NCBI GenBank assembly: GCA_030272155.1
Contig: CP126193.1
Span: forward strand, 1,674,001 to 1,738,000
Length of the DNA stretch: 64,000 bases
DNA from: Tetradesmus obliquus
Lineage: Eukaryota; Chlorophyta; Chlorophyceae; Sphaeropleales; Scenedesmaceae
Direction of reading: 5' to 3'
Shown piece by piece: positions 39,001 to 51,300 of the stretch. A program made the position numbers and the translations under genes. The notes beneath the pieces were generated by a model. That model did no database searches and was not told the origin of the DNA. It was given only the letters and a program-made list of their open reading frames with translations. Numbering within the stretch: position 1 is the first letter of the stretch; each line of letters opens with the position of its first letter.

Positions 39001-39183
39001 CTCCGTTATCGGGCATAGGCGCGCTTGTACCATAACAGCCTGTCAATGTCATGAGTTGAACGGTCCCTACACAGCCATCAGTCAGATGTCACCCAGCGAC
39101 TGCAACCGAGTGCCAAGCGCAGTGCTCACCAGCTGCTGCCTGTTCTCCAAGGCAAACAGAGAAGCTGCATGCAGCGCCAGCAT
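36083..39183 (-). CDS. Tetratricopeptide-repeat (TPR) protein, 371 aa
   Basis: Nine exons close in phase: 39183-39130, 38781-38653, 38358-38199, 38024-37897, 37622-37521, 37391-37311, 37169-36981, 36706-36587, 36235-36083. The C-terminal third is a three-repeat TPR of co-chaperone type: ERHTGNKAYKQQQWAAALQH (repeat 1, two-helix opening), a repeat around TANKAAVLLNIAAVHMAQQ, and EWGAAVACCDEALACQAGEE then RRSKANLGRHEYEAALQDLE. It ends in a helix rich in Ala/Gln. The N-terminal part is helical with ERSFKEFAARPENKPLL, a Gln-rich coiled-coil, and SPVLRQLLVSLARDA; WLHNPRVLALLREAARALRAG resembles the NP-x-hydrophobic pattern of STI1-type domains, a weak similarity. No signal peptide. Probably a protein-protein adaptor; the partner is unknown. 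The short first exon (MLALHAASLFALENRQQL) is the least certain part. Confidence 0.68.
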
Positions 39184-39862
39184 GGCAAGTGACGGGAGGC
39201 AGCAGCAGCAGTAGCAGCAGCATGCGTGCAGGCTGAGTCAGACGCAGCACTGCAACACAGCACAGTAACATGTGGTGCATACTAAGCATGCACAAAAGCT
39301 CAAACCTCCATATGCTGCAGGCTACATTAGCAGGAGCAATACTTCTTCAACCTGCACGTCCTGCAATGCACTTGCCTGCTGGTCCTGTCAGGTGGGAGTT
39401 CATGGTGATGTGGGCTACTTCACAGTTGCAGGTTTCATGCCTTACGAGTGTTGCTTTCGCACGTGAACGTTCAGGCCCTACATGTCGATGCAGTGGCTGA
39501 ACGGTTTGTGCCGCACGAGGCAGGCGAGCGAGGCGACTTGTCACAAGCGTTTCAGTGCTTCAGGCTGGGTCTTTGCATCCAAGCTAGCGGGTTCGCTTGC
39601 GTTCATTTCTCTGACTCAGTTAGCTGCTATCATTTACAAGCAGTACATAACCGTACACCACCTGCATTGCATCCTTTGCGCAGCACATGCTGCCACACAG
39701 GCCCAGTGCTGCTACGTGACTAATAGCCATCTGCCATTCTTGGAGGATAAGCTTTAGATTTCAGTGAACACACCAAACTTGTCAGAGACACAACTCTGCC
39801 ACCACTAGCTGTCGCTGTAGCAACAGCAGCAGCAGCAGCAGCGCTAACACCGCATGCTTTGA

Positions 39863-39912
<50 letters not shown>

Positions 39913-40471
39913 CAGTAGCAGTAGCAGCTGAATAGCTATGATCCCAATGCTGTTGTTGTGAGCAAGTGCACAGCAAGGTTCACAGCTTAACCAAACCAAA
40001 GGCGGCAGAGCTGCCGCTACCATGGACGCCGGTTGGCTCTCGCAAGGCTTCGCGCCACCCGCACACTCCATAATCATGGATGACAGCACCAAGGTGATGC
40101 CGGCCGCAGCACTGTTGGCTGAAACAGCGCGTGTGACAGCCTTTATGAGTACTGCAAGCGCTACGACCTTCGCATGGCAGTGTTGCTGCTGACATGTTTG
40201 CAGAGAATGATGAGGCCATTGCCTCTCTCATTGCCTAAACATTGTGCTTTGCCTTGCCGTCGTCCGCTGTGCACTGGTCGTTGTTATGCCGCAACTGAGC
40301 CCCAAGTCGTTGCCGTCAGGCTTGGATGTCGTGCGCTGTGCCATGCCGCTGCCCACTGTCCGCTGTCCCCAATGCAGCAGAGCCCCAAGCCGCTGCTGAT
40401 CACTGCTTACATGACTACAAATGACGGGCTTTGCCTAATGTTGTGTCCTTTGCTATGCCGCTACCCAATGG
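39184..40471. other. Head-to-head intergenic region of TPR and thioredoxin-like genes
   Basis: Contains a CAG-rich tract and, near 40,290-40,510, three degenerate copies of a gagccccaagccgctgcyg block leading into the thioredoxin exon. No gene is supported. Confidence 0.4.
39822..39928 (+). repeat. CAG-rich tract upstream of the thioredoxin-like gene
   Basis: Two CAG runs (about 39822-39842 and 39868-39915) separated by unique sequence; non-coding. Confidence 0.85.
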
Positions 40472-40505
40472 ATGTTATCTGGAATGCAGCCGAGCCCCAA
40501 GCCGC
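40297..40505 (+). repeat. Three degenerate repeats at the thioredoxin gene 5' end
   Basis: gagccccaagtcgttgccg (about 40297), gagccccaagccgctgctg (about 40380) and gagccccaagccgctgccg (about 40493) mark three tandem units of roughly 85-110 bp. The last one runs into the coding exon. Confidence 0.75.
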
Positions 40506-41509
40506 TGCCGTCACAGCTGGGCCCCACCATGCAGGGCGTGCGCACAGACGAGCAGCTGGCAGCGTTCCTGGCCGGCAGCAAGCCGGGCACTGCAGTGGTG
40601 GAGTACGGCACCAGCTGGTGCCACAAGTGCCACGAGATGTTCCCACAGTTCTACAAGCTCAGCAAGCAGGTGAGGCTGTTCGGCGCTTTGGAGCTCAACT
40701 TCACAGCAACTCATCATAGGCCGGGGTCTTGCGGCCGTGGTCTGAGTTGGTGCGGCAGGGTTGAGCCGCAATACGCTGGCAGTTTTGAAAAGCATTCCCT
40801 GCCTAAACGTGCCTGCTACTTGCACTGCTTGGCCTCCTAACACCTGCCACATACCACCTGACATGTGTGTGCATGCAGTACGACCAGCACAAGTATGCAG
40901 TGGCCCAGGTAGAGACTATGCAGGCCACAGTGTCTGGCATCAAGCGCACTCCCACCCTTCAGCTGCAAATTAGTTGTGCCTGTCGCAGTGGTGCTGCACA
41001 GCTGGCAGCCGTGATACACAATGAGCCCCCAACCCCCCTCTCCCGCCTGCTGCGCCGCCTTGCTTCATGATGTGCTTGCCACACACACTCAACATCTGCC
41101 ATCACGCAGTATGACCAGCACAAGTATGCGGTGGCCCAGGTGGAGACGATGCAGGCCACAGTGTCAACCATCAGGTACACTCCCACCTTTGGCTGCAAAA
41201 TGTTGTGCCTGACGCAGTGGCGCTGCACAGCTGTCAGTCGTTATGCAAAATACGCCCCTAACTCCCCTCTCCCGCCTGCTGCGCCGCCTTGCTTCTTGAT
41301 GTGCTTGCCACGCACACCCAACACCTGCCATCACGCAGTACGACCAGCACAAGTATGCGGTGGCCCAGGTGGAGACGATGCAGGCCACAGTCTCATCCAT
41401 CAAGTACACCCCTACCTTTGGCATCTTCCGAAATGGCAAGCGTGTGGACGAGGTGGTGGGCAAGGAGCCGCAGAAGCTGGCAGACCGGCTGTGGCTGCAC
41501 AGCGACTGA
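40472..41509 (+). CDS. Thioredoxin-like 3-3 (TRXL3-3) type protein
   Basis: Two exons, 40472-40669 and 41339-41509, give 122 aa; an inner ATG at 40529 would give 103. The active-site region is YGTSWCHKCHEMFPQF (Cys50 and Cys53), with CHKC in place of the classical CGPC. The C-terminal half has YTPTFGIFRNGKRVDEV (cis-Pro loop TPTF), and the end is KLADRLWLHSD. The DRLWLHS ending is the hallmark of the plant thioredoxin-like 3-3 subgroup as I know it. No transit peptide is evident, so it is likely cytosolic or nuclear. Redox partner unknown. The intron between the exons holds two further copies of the second exon's start, so the third copy is the one in use. Confidence 0.82.
40879..41410 (+). 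repeat. Three tandem copies of the second thioredoxin exon start
   Basis: The acceptor gcag followed by YDQHKYAVAQVETMQATVS starts at 40879, 41110 and 41339 (spacing 231 and 229 bp). The upstream intron sequence (ctcccgcctgctgcgccgcc) repeats before copies 2 and 3. Copies 1 and 2 diverge after the SxI codons and lose the FGIFRNG continuation, so only copy 3 gives a full thioredoxin fold. All three keep the acceptor and phase. Confidence 0.92.
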
Positions 41510-44037
41510 GCGGGACTTTTGCGGCGCTTATGGTGTGCCACATGTTCAAAATGACACACAAGCGGTGGATCTTGTGTTGACTATGGTGGCTGCTGGTGGC
41601 GGCACCTGCTGGGGGGCGCTTGCTGCTGGGAAGCATGCAAGGACGCAGCAGTAGCACCTGCACCAGCGCTAGCAGCAGCAGCAGCAGCAGCAGGAGCAGC
41701 AGCACAGTGGACGACGTGGTGGGCAAGGAGCCGCGGAAGCGGACAGGCAGCACGTGGCAGGCAGGCCGCGGTTGCACAGCAACTGAGCAAGGATTGTCTG
41801 TGGGTGCACAGCACTTTGAACACTGTTGTACACTGTGGCCAGCCGCAGACGCCGGTTGCAGCTTCAAAAAGACCGCCTGCGGCTGTGCGTATGAGCCACA
41901 ACACAGCAACAGCAGCAGCAGCAGCAGCAGCGAGGACACCAGCGCGTTAGCACATCTGTTTGCCGCACTCTGAGCACAAGAACCAGGCAGCCTGCTACTT
42001 GCATGCCCGTGTTTGTATCATTGGCCATGCACATTGAGTGTCGTTAACAGTGGCAGTAGACGGTGATAGTTAGGGCTGAACCTCGCCCATGCACAGCCTG
42101 ATGGCGTGCTGGTGTCTGGTGCATATCAGCCAGAATGTGTAGCTTTGCTGCACATAACGTCTTGAAGTTGCCGTGCGTTGTGGAGTTTCCTGGACTGTAG
42201 CTGTGCCTGCAGGCAGCAACAGTTCAACTGTCGGTAATTACGGTAACCACGGGTCATAACAAAAGGTCTGATCACCCACGGCACTTGCTGCAGTTGCGGC
42301 TTGTAACATTTGTGCAGTCACAAGGCAAGTGACGCAAGGCTGGTGTCTACAAATCGGCGAGCTTCGTCTCAAATGATGCTGCAGTCCTGCTGTGATATGC
42401 TGCTCAGCAGAACAGTTCCAGGTGTTCCGTCTGTTGGAAGCCGCAGCCCACAGTCAGGTTGTGGAAGGTGATACAACTGAAGTATGTTTTAACACCTTGC
42501 TGGTGCCATCCAGGGTGTCAGTTTGTCACAGTCACTGTCTTCACTGCTTGAGTCATGGCTTGAGTCACCCAAGTAGTAGTACTACTGGTAGCAGTCAACA
42601 CTGGTTCACTGCTGGCAGCCGTTCCGTCCTATCACACAGATGTGCAGAAAATGTTAGTGCTGCCGCTGAAGTTTTGATGCATGTGGATGGCCACCTTCGG
42701 TTTTACCGCTGTTCATCCGTGCACATGTTAGTCACTAGCGGCGGGTTATGTATTACGGTGGTGCGACACCGTGCTCACAGAATCACACTGAGCAACAGCC
42801 ACATGAATGTTTACCCGTCACCGTTGTCAAGCGAATCTGTGCGATCTGCCTGTCCCGAAGTGCACTCTGTTGGACTTGTGGTTCCTACCCTGCCGGAGCG
42901 AAGGGGCGATATATCGCCTTGTGTGTAACTTGATTTTAAATCATAGTTGATTGGAATATCGTAGCTGGTTTAGAACAGAGTCGGTAAGTGCTATATCAGC
43001 CGTTGTCTGCTCGGGCACGTATCGGTCTCGGAAGCTCATGAGCAAACACGTCAGCAGTAATCTCCAGCACCGTTGCAAAGGCTGATATACCTTATTCTTG
43101 AGTGCAGGTTGACTCGCTGTGCGGTGATCCTCGTCACCAAGGTGGGTGCACTGCCTGAGCAACTGACACGCCCTTGTCTTTTTAAATCGCAAACGTGAGC
43201 GCTGACTAGCTTGAGGCATCACGGTCAAAGTTTTTCACCCATATGGGGATAATTATGGTTTCGGAGCGTGGGTCCTGGACTGCTGGCCTCGAAGCGTTTT
43301 GCCGGTGACCGATCCTGCAGGACGGCTGTGGCATTCACTGATTGTGTCAACCAGCATCATGCTGGTGACTTGATGATCAATCCACAGCTGGATCACTTAG
43401 ATCAGATGCTGCACAACTAGCTAGCTTAAAACAGCAATTGCTGTTTGCGGCCTGCTTTCATTTCTCAGCAGGTCATGCATGTGCACTGCATATGCCACAG
43501 AGTGCCTTTCCTGGCCTGTAGTCACTGCATATGACACAATCAGGCAACCCAACAGTATCCCATCGGTTGTGCTGTTCACAGTGACAAAGTGCCATCCAGT
43601 GCTTAGTTCAGCAGCACAACAGTACACTCATGCATGCACTGGTGCGCACTAGTTTCTCAGTACTACTGCATCCTGAAGGTCACAGTTACCGACAATGCTT
43701 TGCAGGGGCCTGTCCTCGTCCTCCTGTAATTTGCGCACAAAAGAGCTTACATAAGGCTCAAAGCAGGCTTGCCTGCCTCTGCCGTGTAGGACTTCTAACT
43801 TGTACTACAAGTTGAACCTGCAGGGGTCGCGGCCTAACCAGAACACAGCATGAATGGCATGCATACCCCACAGTGCATGTGATGTGCACCAGGGGCGGGG
43901 TTGCAGCTCACCAGGTGCCGTCATGTGCTTGTTGCATGCGAGAGCAGCGCTCACGCACTGATCACCCAACCATGCACTGACCAAGCAATGCTTCCATGTC
44001 TGCTGCCACGCCAGCTGTGTTCGTGGTGATGTGCGTC
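41510..44037. other. 2.5-kb intergenic region with an exon-end relic
   Basis: Begins with the T/G-rich 3' flank of the thioredoxin gene, including a CAG-rich patch (41671-41703 and 41910-41931). Between 42.0 and 43.9 kb there are open frames on both strands (e.g. 42392-42928) with no recognisable domain or splice structure. No gene is claimed. Confidence 0.35.
41707..41790 (+). repeat. Diverged copy of the thioredoxin gene's last coding bases
   Basis: gtggacgacgtggtgggcaa followed by ggagccgcggaag parallels 41443-41478 of the coding exon, about 265 bp upstream. The copy then degrades but still ends in an ACTGAG-like stop context. It sits after the true stop codon. Confidence 0.8.
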
Positions 44038-45314
44038 ATGAAGCGCCTGGTGGTGCTGTTCTTCCTGCTGCATTGTGCAGCTGCGCAGCATGCTGAAGTC
44101 AAAGGTAGGGTGTGTAGTTGTGCCTTGGCATGTCATGCCCTGCTTGCGGCAGCGGTCAAGTAGCCCAGGGCAACTGCTGCTCACCATGTGCCGTGGTGGT
44201 GCAGGTGGCGGTGCCAGTGGTGCCATGGGTCAGAGCGCCCAAGCGGCGGAGGGTGTGCAGGCGGCGACTTACTACAAAGGTGGCAATGCAGGGGTGAGCG
44301 CTCTGCACTGTAGGCAGGCAGGCTTTGGCGCAACAGCTGAGCAAGTTTCGGCCCGTGCTTCACCAAGCTTGGTTCATTTGAGAACAATCTGCACAAGTTC
44401 AACTCACCTGCTGCAGCTGCAGGCTATTCTGCATCTGTACAGGGGACAAACTAGAGTGAACTTATGCGCGCACAGTGTGGTTGCTCACCCTGACTTGCCT
44501 CATGCAGGCACGCTGCTATAAGTGGAGTGTCCAGCCCCGCACGTTTGTGAAGTTCAACTGCCGTCCGGGGCTCACGTGCTGCCCATCCAAGGTGTGCACA
44601 TACATCACACAGCTTTCAACACTGCTTTTTTAGTTCACGTCCAGCGCAGAGCACCATAAAAATACAGGCAGAAGATGGTGTGACGTCTCTGAGATTGCAC
44701 TGTTTCTGTGCTTCATGCAGCAGATCACATACGCGACCATGCCTGACGCTGATACGTGTTTCGCTGCCTGATTGCGCAGGCCTCTGCTTTTCCAAAGAGG
44801 CACGCCGTGCATGGCTTGTACTCTGTGGTGAGTAGCATCTGCTGCACATCGCCATTTGCACACTGTGCTGTCGGACAGCTGCCTTTGCAAAGACCAAAAT
44901 GCAACATGGCAGGCAGGATCAATGGCTACCTGCTCGCTCCAATTCTCCGACAACACAACATGGCAAACATGGCATGGCAAAGTGTTGTCGTTGCTCGGCT
45001 GTGGTAGTTGTCTACCTTCAGAAAAAAAGCAGGCTGGTCTGCTGGTTTGGTACCAGCAGCAGCAGCAAACGACGCACGCATGCACAGACTGGCCACGCCG
45101 CTGCTGCTCCTGCAACTGGTGGTTGGTTGCTGCTGCTGCTGCTACCGCTGCTGCTGCCGCTGCTGCTGCTGCTGCTGCCGCTGCTGCCGCTGCTGCTGCC
45201 GCTGCTGCTGCTGCCGCTGCTGCTGCCGCTGCTGCTGGTGCCGCTGCTGCTGCCGCTGCTGCTGGTGCCGCTGCTGCTGCCGCTGCTGCTCCCGCTGCTG
45301 CTGCTGCTGCTGCC

Positions 45315-45378
<64 letters not shown>

Positions 45379-48300
45379 CCGCTGCTGCTGCTGCTGCTGC
45401 TGCTGTTGTGCTGCTGCTGCTGCTGCTGCTGCTGCCGCTGCATCAAGTGGCATCAAACTCACAGCTTGCGGTCTGCATCTTGGTGTTGTGCTTGCAGGGT
45501 GTGTGCGCTGCACAGTGTACAACAACAACGCCATCAGGTACGGATAACAGGCGGTGAACTGCTGTGAGCACATGCTTTTCAAGGCACAAGTGTGACAAAA
45601 GTGACAGTTTTGCAGAAATGACAGAATGCATGTCTGCCATCTGGCACACAACTGCAATCTCACCGGCAACTTGCATATGCTGTGGCGTATAGCATGCAAA
45701 ACTTCGTTACTTTGACCAGAAGTCCAGGTACATCCCCAACCGTTGTTCCTGACTGCTCACATGTCCACATGCAGGAGCCACCTCTGTCTTTTTTTCTGTG
45801 AGGGGACTTGCGGCCAATGTTGATGGCCTCACTTCAAACCCCAAAGGGCTGGCTGCGTTCAAGGAAGCGTTCACAGCTGCAGTGAAGTTGAGGTTCCCAT
45901 CAGCAGAGGATGTTTTATCTAATATCCAGGTGCGGTTGGTCAACAGATCCCGCATTCAGCCGCCTAGCTCAGCCGCTACACCACACAGGCGTCGCTTGGA
46001 GAGCATCACCCCATCTCAAGTTGATGACGTGCAAGCCATTGTGGAGTACTGGGGTTCACTTGCTCCGCTGAAAGAGTTGTGGGATGAAGCTGGACGGAAG
46101 GTGGATGATGCTGAGCAGAAGGTTGGTGAGGCTTTTGGTGCCGTCGGTTCCCTCACTGCCACGCTGTCCAATGAAGTAGTCAGCAGGTTCAGCAGCCCTG
46201 TGCCCGAATCGTGCTTGAGGCTGACCCCAGTGAAAGATGCAAGTGGCACGCCCATTGGACCGGGCTCTGACACCCCCATCAAACGTGCTGCTTGCAAAGA
46301 CATCGACTTGTGCATCATGCTGGACTCATCTGGCTCCATTGAGATGCCCTCAGAAGGTGGCTTTGTTGGTGGGTGGGCTGTTGAAAAGGAGCTTGCTGTC
46401 GGCATCATCAAGTCCTTGGGAAGTGTGCGCAACTTGCTTGTTGTCCGGTTTAATGAGGCCGCTGTCCCAGTCACAACAAATGCCGGCAACATATCCCAGG
46501 CAATACTTGACATCAGGGCTGCCACGTACACATCCGGCGACACCAACATTACTGCTGCACTGAGAGCATGCAGCACTGCCCTGGATGGGTTGCCGGCCGG
46601 CGGAACAACACCTATTGGACCCATCGTTGTGCTCATCACTGATGGCCAGGATGAGAATACAGCAGTGTCTGAAGCATTCAACATCAAGTCCCACAAGTCC
46701 CAGTCGTACGCTTCTGCGCCAAAGATTTTCACGCTTGGCATGGGCGAGAAAGCCCAGGTAGGGTTGTTGAGGGCCATATCATCCGGCACTGGGCGCGCTT
46801 TTCTGGCGTCTGATGGCTCTGCAGCAACACTGCTGGTGAACTCCCTAACCAAGACTGCGTGCGATCCTGCAACACTTGATCTCATGCAACCCACGCACTT
46901 TGGCATGACAGAAGCAGAGATGGCACAGTTTGGGTCCGTGGAAGGCAGCACCACAGCACCAGCGGCCACTGCTGCACGCTGGGCATCAACCCATTATGTT
47001 CTGGCACTGATGTCGACCTTGGTGTACCGCGTCCCACTGACTGACCTCAACGGGGCATTTACCACACCGTACACTGGTGGCAACAAAATTTTCGACATTC
47101 TTCACGACATTGGCTTGCAGCAGTGGGCACATGTGGAGGTCGCCAATGCTGATCCAACGCTGAAGAAACTTGGGTTGCCTGACGCCCAAGTTTTCATCGC
47201 AAGTTCTGGTGCTGACATCATAGTGGCACTCCGTGGTTCACAAGAAGTGTCTGACTGGGTGACTGATCTTACTGTGTTGCCTTGCCCCTGGCCCCTGGAT
47301 GTTGATGTTTCTGTTCACAAAGGATTCTTGTCCTATGCCTCAGTTGTTAATGTCGAAGTGGGAAAAACCCTGGCGTCCTTGGCAACCGGCAGCAACCAGC
47401 GTGTGTGGTTCACTGGCCACAGCTTGGGTGGAGCTGCAACCCAGCTGCTCGCGGCTTTGTTTGCAGGCCACAAAGACTTGCCATCCAAGATGGAGATAGC
47501 CGGTGTCATTACGTTTGAGGCCCCCCTTCCAGGCGAGTGGCCTAGGCCTCCTGTGATCTGGATCATAGTTGCACGAAACGTGGGGTCCGGCTGTTTATGA
47601 AACGAAACGAAACGTTTAAAACGTGCGTTTTAAACGCCTTCAGTGTGAAACGCTGTATCTAAACGGCAGCTCTAGTGGGGCTCAGGCGTTTGAATGCAGA
47701 ACCCCTCGTTACTCGGCCTAGCGGCCCGTTCAGGTACTCAGGGCTCTTCAAAACATTTACTGTATATCTTTGTTGGTATTTGAATACTTGTTGTTCTCCT
47801 ATCAGTCACCGATATGGGCAAGAAGACCACTGATCAGGCTACCATAGCCTGGCAGAATGTTGACAAGCTAGAGGAAAGAAACAACTACAGCAAAGTTGTA
47901 TGCAAACACTGTGATCACTCCTTCAGCGGTGGGGCCAGCAGGATCGTTTCGCATTTGCTCGGCACCGGCTCGGGTGTGAAGGCCTGCAGCAAGTGCCCAG
48001 AGGATGTCAGGACTCGCCTGTCAGCTGCCAAGGCTTCCACTGATGCCTCTAAGAACGCAAAACGGAAGCGGGAGGAGGAGGTTGAGGCCATCAAGAACCG
48101 CCAAGTTGACAAGGTGAGTTGTTGTTGAGCAGCAGTGAGCAGGGCACAGAGCAGTGAGTGCCAGCCTCTGCCTTCAGATTATACAGCAGCAAAAGCAGCA
48201 GCGATATCAGCAGTTACCAATATCCTTGTTGGTCTTCCCTTGCAGGAAACTGCAGCAGCCAGTGCTTCTGGCAGCAGTGTTGCTGCTGCTGCCAGCAACC

Positions 48301-51300
48301 AGGGCAGCAACGACAAGACGGAGCAGCGCGCCATTGTTCGTGCATTCAAGCGTGCTAGGAGCAGCGCTGCTGACAAGGCCATCATGAAGTTCTTTGCCTG
48401 TGAGGGCATCCCCTTCAACAAGGCCAGGAGTTCTTGGTGGAGGGAGCTGATCAGCGCAGTTTCAGCAGCTGGACCTGGCTATGTCCCACCAACTTACAAC
48501 GCCATGCGCAGCACTCTGCTGGACAACCTCAAGTCCAGCACGGAGTCTGAGCTGCTGCTGTTTGACATGCGCAGCAAGGACACCATGGTGTCCCTGTGCA
48601 GCGATGGCTGGACTGATGTCGCCAAGCACCCCCTGCTGAACGTGCTGGCTGTCAACCCCGTTGGCGCCAAGTTCATCACCGCCGTCAACACAGAGGGCGA
48701 GGTCAAGTCAGGGCTGTACATTGGTGGTGCCCTGATTGAGTGCATTGAGGGCATTGGCCCTGAGCACGTGGTGCAGGTGGTGACTGATGGAGCAGCAAAC
48801 TGCGCTGCTGCTGGCCGCATCATCATGGAGAAGTGAGTGCTATGCATGTGTCTGTGTAGGGGGATGTTGTAGTGAGAGGCGCATGCGTTTGTGCATGTGT
48901 TCAGCAATTCCTGCAGCTCTGCAGCTGTTGTGCAGGCCAATGTCAGCTATGTTGTTGTGTTACATTTGTGTTGCTTTCTGTTAGTACTTGTTGTTTTTAT
49001 CTTTACATGCTACTGCAAGCATGCTGCATGCAGCTGGTTGCCTGCCACTTGTTGTCTTCTGCTTGTTGCCTGCTGCTTGCTGCCTGCATGCTGCCTGCTG
49101 CTATCTGCCTGCTTGCATCTATATCAACCCACACACCAGCAGGGTTGTTGTCATATCCTGTGCTCGCACACCGCACTGCTGCCAACTCATCCATGTATGC
49201 TACGTTGCGCTGATCTGCCATGCCACTGGTTTCCAGGTACCCGCACATCACCTGGACCATCTGCACTCCACACGCCATTGACCTGACCCTGGAGGAGATC
49301 TTTGCAATTGGGCCCTTCGATGAGCTGATCAGCAAGGCCAAGCGCGTGGTGATGTTCATCAACAATCACCAGCAGACCCTAGCAGCATACCGCGCACTGG
49401 AGGAGTCAGTGTTGGCACTGCTGAAGCCTGGAGAGACCCGCTTTGCCACTTCCTTCATCATGCTGCAGCGCGTGCACAAGCAGTCCTCCCACCTGCAGCG
49501 CCTGGTGGTCAGCCAGGGCTGGCAATCTGCTGTGGCGCGCCTGACTGCTGAGGACAGGGGCAAGGCAGCTGAGATCAAGCTGGTCATTTTGGATGACAAC
49601 TTCTGGGAGGAGGCCAAGGAGGTGTGTTGCTTGTTACCATGCTCTTGGGGCTGTGCACAGCAGGCAGCCTATCTTGCGGTTGGTGTAATGCACATACCTG
49701 CACGCAGTAATAACTTTTCTGTAGCAGCATTTATGTGTGCTTGTTGCATGGCTGCCAGCAGCAGTGATACATTCAGTTCGTCTGCAATAGCTTCCTACTT
49801 CAATGGTCTCACATTGCTCTTACTCCCGCTTGCTGCCACTGCTGTTGCTACTGCCTCCGCCCTCTGCAGATGGCACTGCACCTTGCATGGGCAAGATCTA
49901 CTACAGGATGAGCAAATGCCTTGAGCATGTGCGCTCTGGGCAGCACAAGCTGGATGCAGGTGTGCTGGAGGAGGTCGCAGATATCATCAGCAACCGCTGG
50001 GAGTACCTGCACAGCCCTATGCACGGCGCTGGCTACTGCCTGGACCCAGAGTTCTGGAGTGATGCTGGCAAGAACGCAGAGTGCATGGGCAACCTGATCA
50101 CCATGGTTGAGCGGCTGCTACCGACACCAGCTGAGCGCAAGGCTGCACGTGAGCAGTTCGTCATGTACAAGAACAGGGAGGAACTGTTTGCTGTGCATGG
50201 TGCTGCTGTACAGGACGCCCCCTCCATGCCAGCAAACCAGTGGTGGGGCATGTATGGCAGTGGCTGCAAGGAGCTGCAGCGGGTGGCGGTTGCGGTGCTG
50301 AGCCAGGTCAGCGCTGCCGTGTCATGCGAGCGCAACTGGTCAACATACGACTACATCCACAGCAAGAAACGAAACAAGCTGGCACCTGCACGCGCGCGGG
50401 ACCTGGTGTACATATTTAGCAACCAGCGCCTGCTGCGCAAGCTCAACTCTGGCACCCACCAAGAGGAGTTTGTGCCTTGGGACAGTGAGGATGAGCAGGA
50501 GGCAGATGCTGCTGGTGGTGGTGATGGTGATGATGAGGAGGAAGAGGGGGTGGAGATTGTGGAATGAAGCAGCTGTAATGCATCTTTGGCTGTGGTGCGA
50601 GTGCATGTGTTGGTGTCTGCAGCAATGCAACAGCAACATTGGTCATGCAACCAGCTGGGTTGCTGGTGTTGCTTTTGCTGCTTGCTGCTTGCATGGGTGT
50701 GATGCATAGGAGTGGAGTCAGCTGCCATGAGCAGCTGCATGTCTTGTGAGTGCCGCTGCATGCTGTGTTATTTGGCATGCTCATGAGCAGCAGCATCAGC
50801 AGCAGATGCGCTGCAACATGCCAATGCTTGCTGCTCAGTGTCTGTTGTGTTTCAGCCAGCATGGTGCTGAGGTTTGGATGATTGTGCATTGAGTCCAGCA
50901 GATTAACACAATGACATTTAATGTGTCGCGACTCTGCAACTATGTTTACAGTTGCTTGTGTGTGCAGCAGGAGGTGTGCAGGTTGCTCAGCTCTGTTCCT
51001 GTAACCAGTGGTCGCTGCTTTCTTGGTAAGAGACTCAACTGCTGCATTAGTAATGTTGCCAGTTTGCTTCTTTGCGTAAACCTTGGGATGAAAGCTCATC
51101 CCTGATACGCCGAGCAGCCCTCCAGCTGCTGTGGTGCCTCGCTGCACATGGTCCGTGGACATCAACGCATTCACACGATATCACGATAATAAGTAGATTA
51201 CGCACTGGCACCTCAATTCATTTTGACTTTGCGAAGAGCTGTCGTGCGACGATCGCCAAGTATGTTCAAGTGTTGGAGCTGTACTGCTGTCAACTAGTCA

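Noticed and set aside
41110-41230. Treating the second thioredoxin exon copy as a real exon
   Set aside because: It loses the conserved FGIFRNG-VDEV continuation and runs into unrelated sequence; kept only as a repeat.
42392-42933. Open frames of 178 and 61 codons near 42.4-42.9 kb
   Set aside because: No domain, no signal peptide and no splice structure. A C-x2-C pair alone (ICAICL) is not enough.
42941-43228. 95-codon minus-strand open frame
   Set aside because: No recognisable family and no supporting neighbours.
44856-45699. Long open frames on both strands (Leu-, Ala-, Cys-, Gln- or Ser-rich) around 45.1-45.4 kb
   Set aside because: The triplet array has no stop codons in any frame. 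It lies in an intron of the VWA-lipase gene.
46016-46969. 317-codon open frame antisense to the VWA domain
   Set aside because: Shadow of a strongly coding exon; the + frame has the domain motifs.
47540-47600. Reading the VWA-lipase exon straight through to a stop at 47600 as a truncated protein
   Set aside because: The last codons come from the hAT end. A GC donor at 47533 joins in phase to 51788, restoring the lipase fold.
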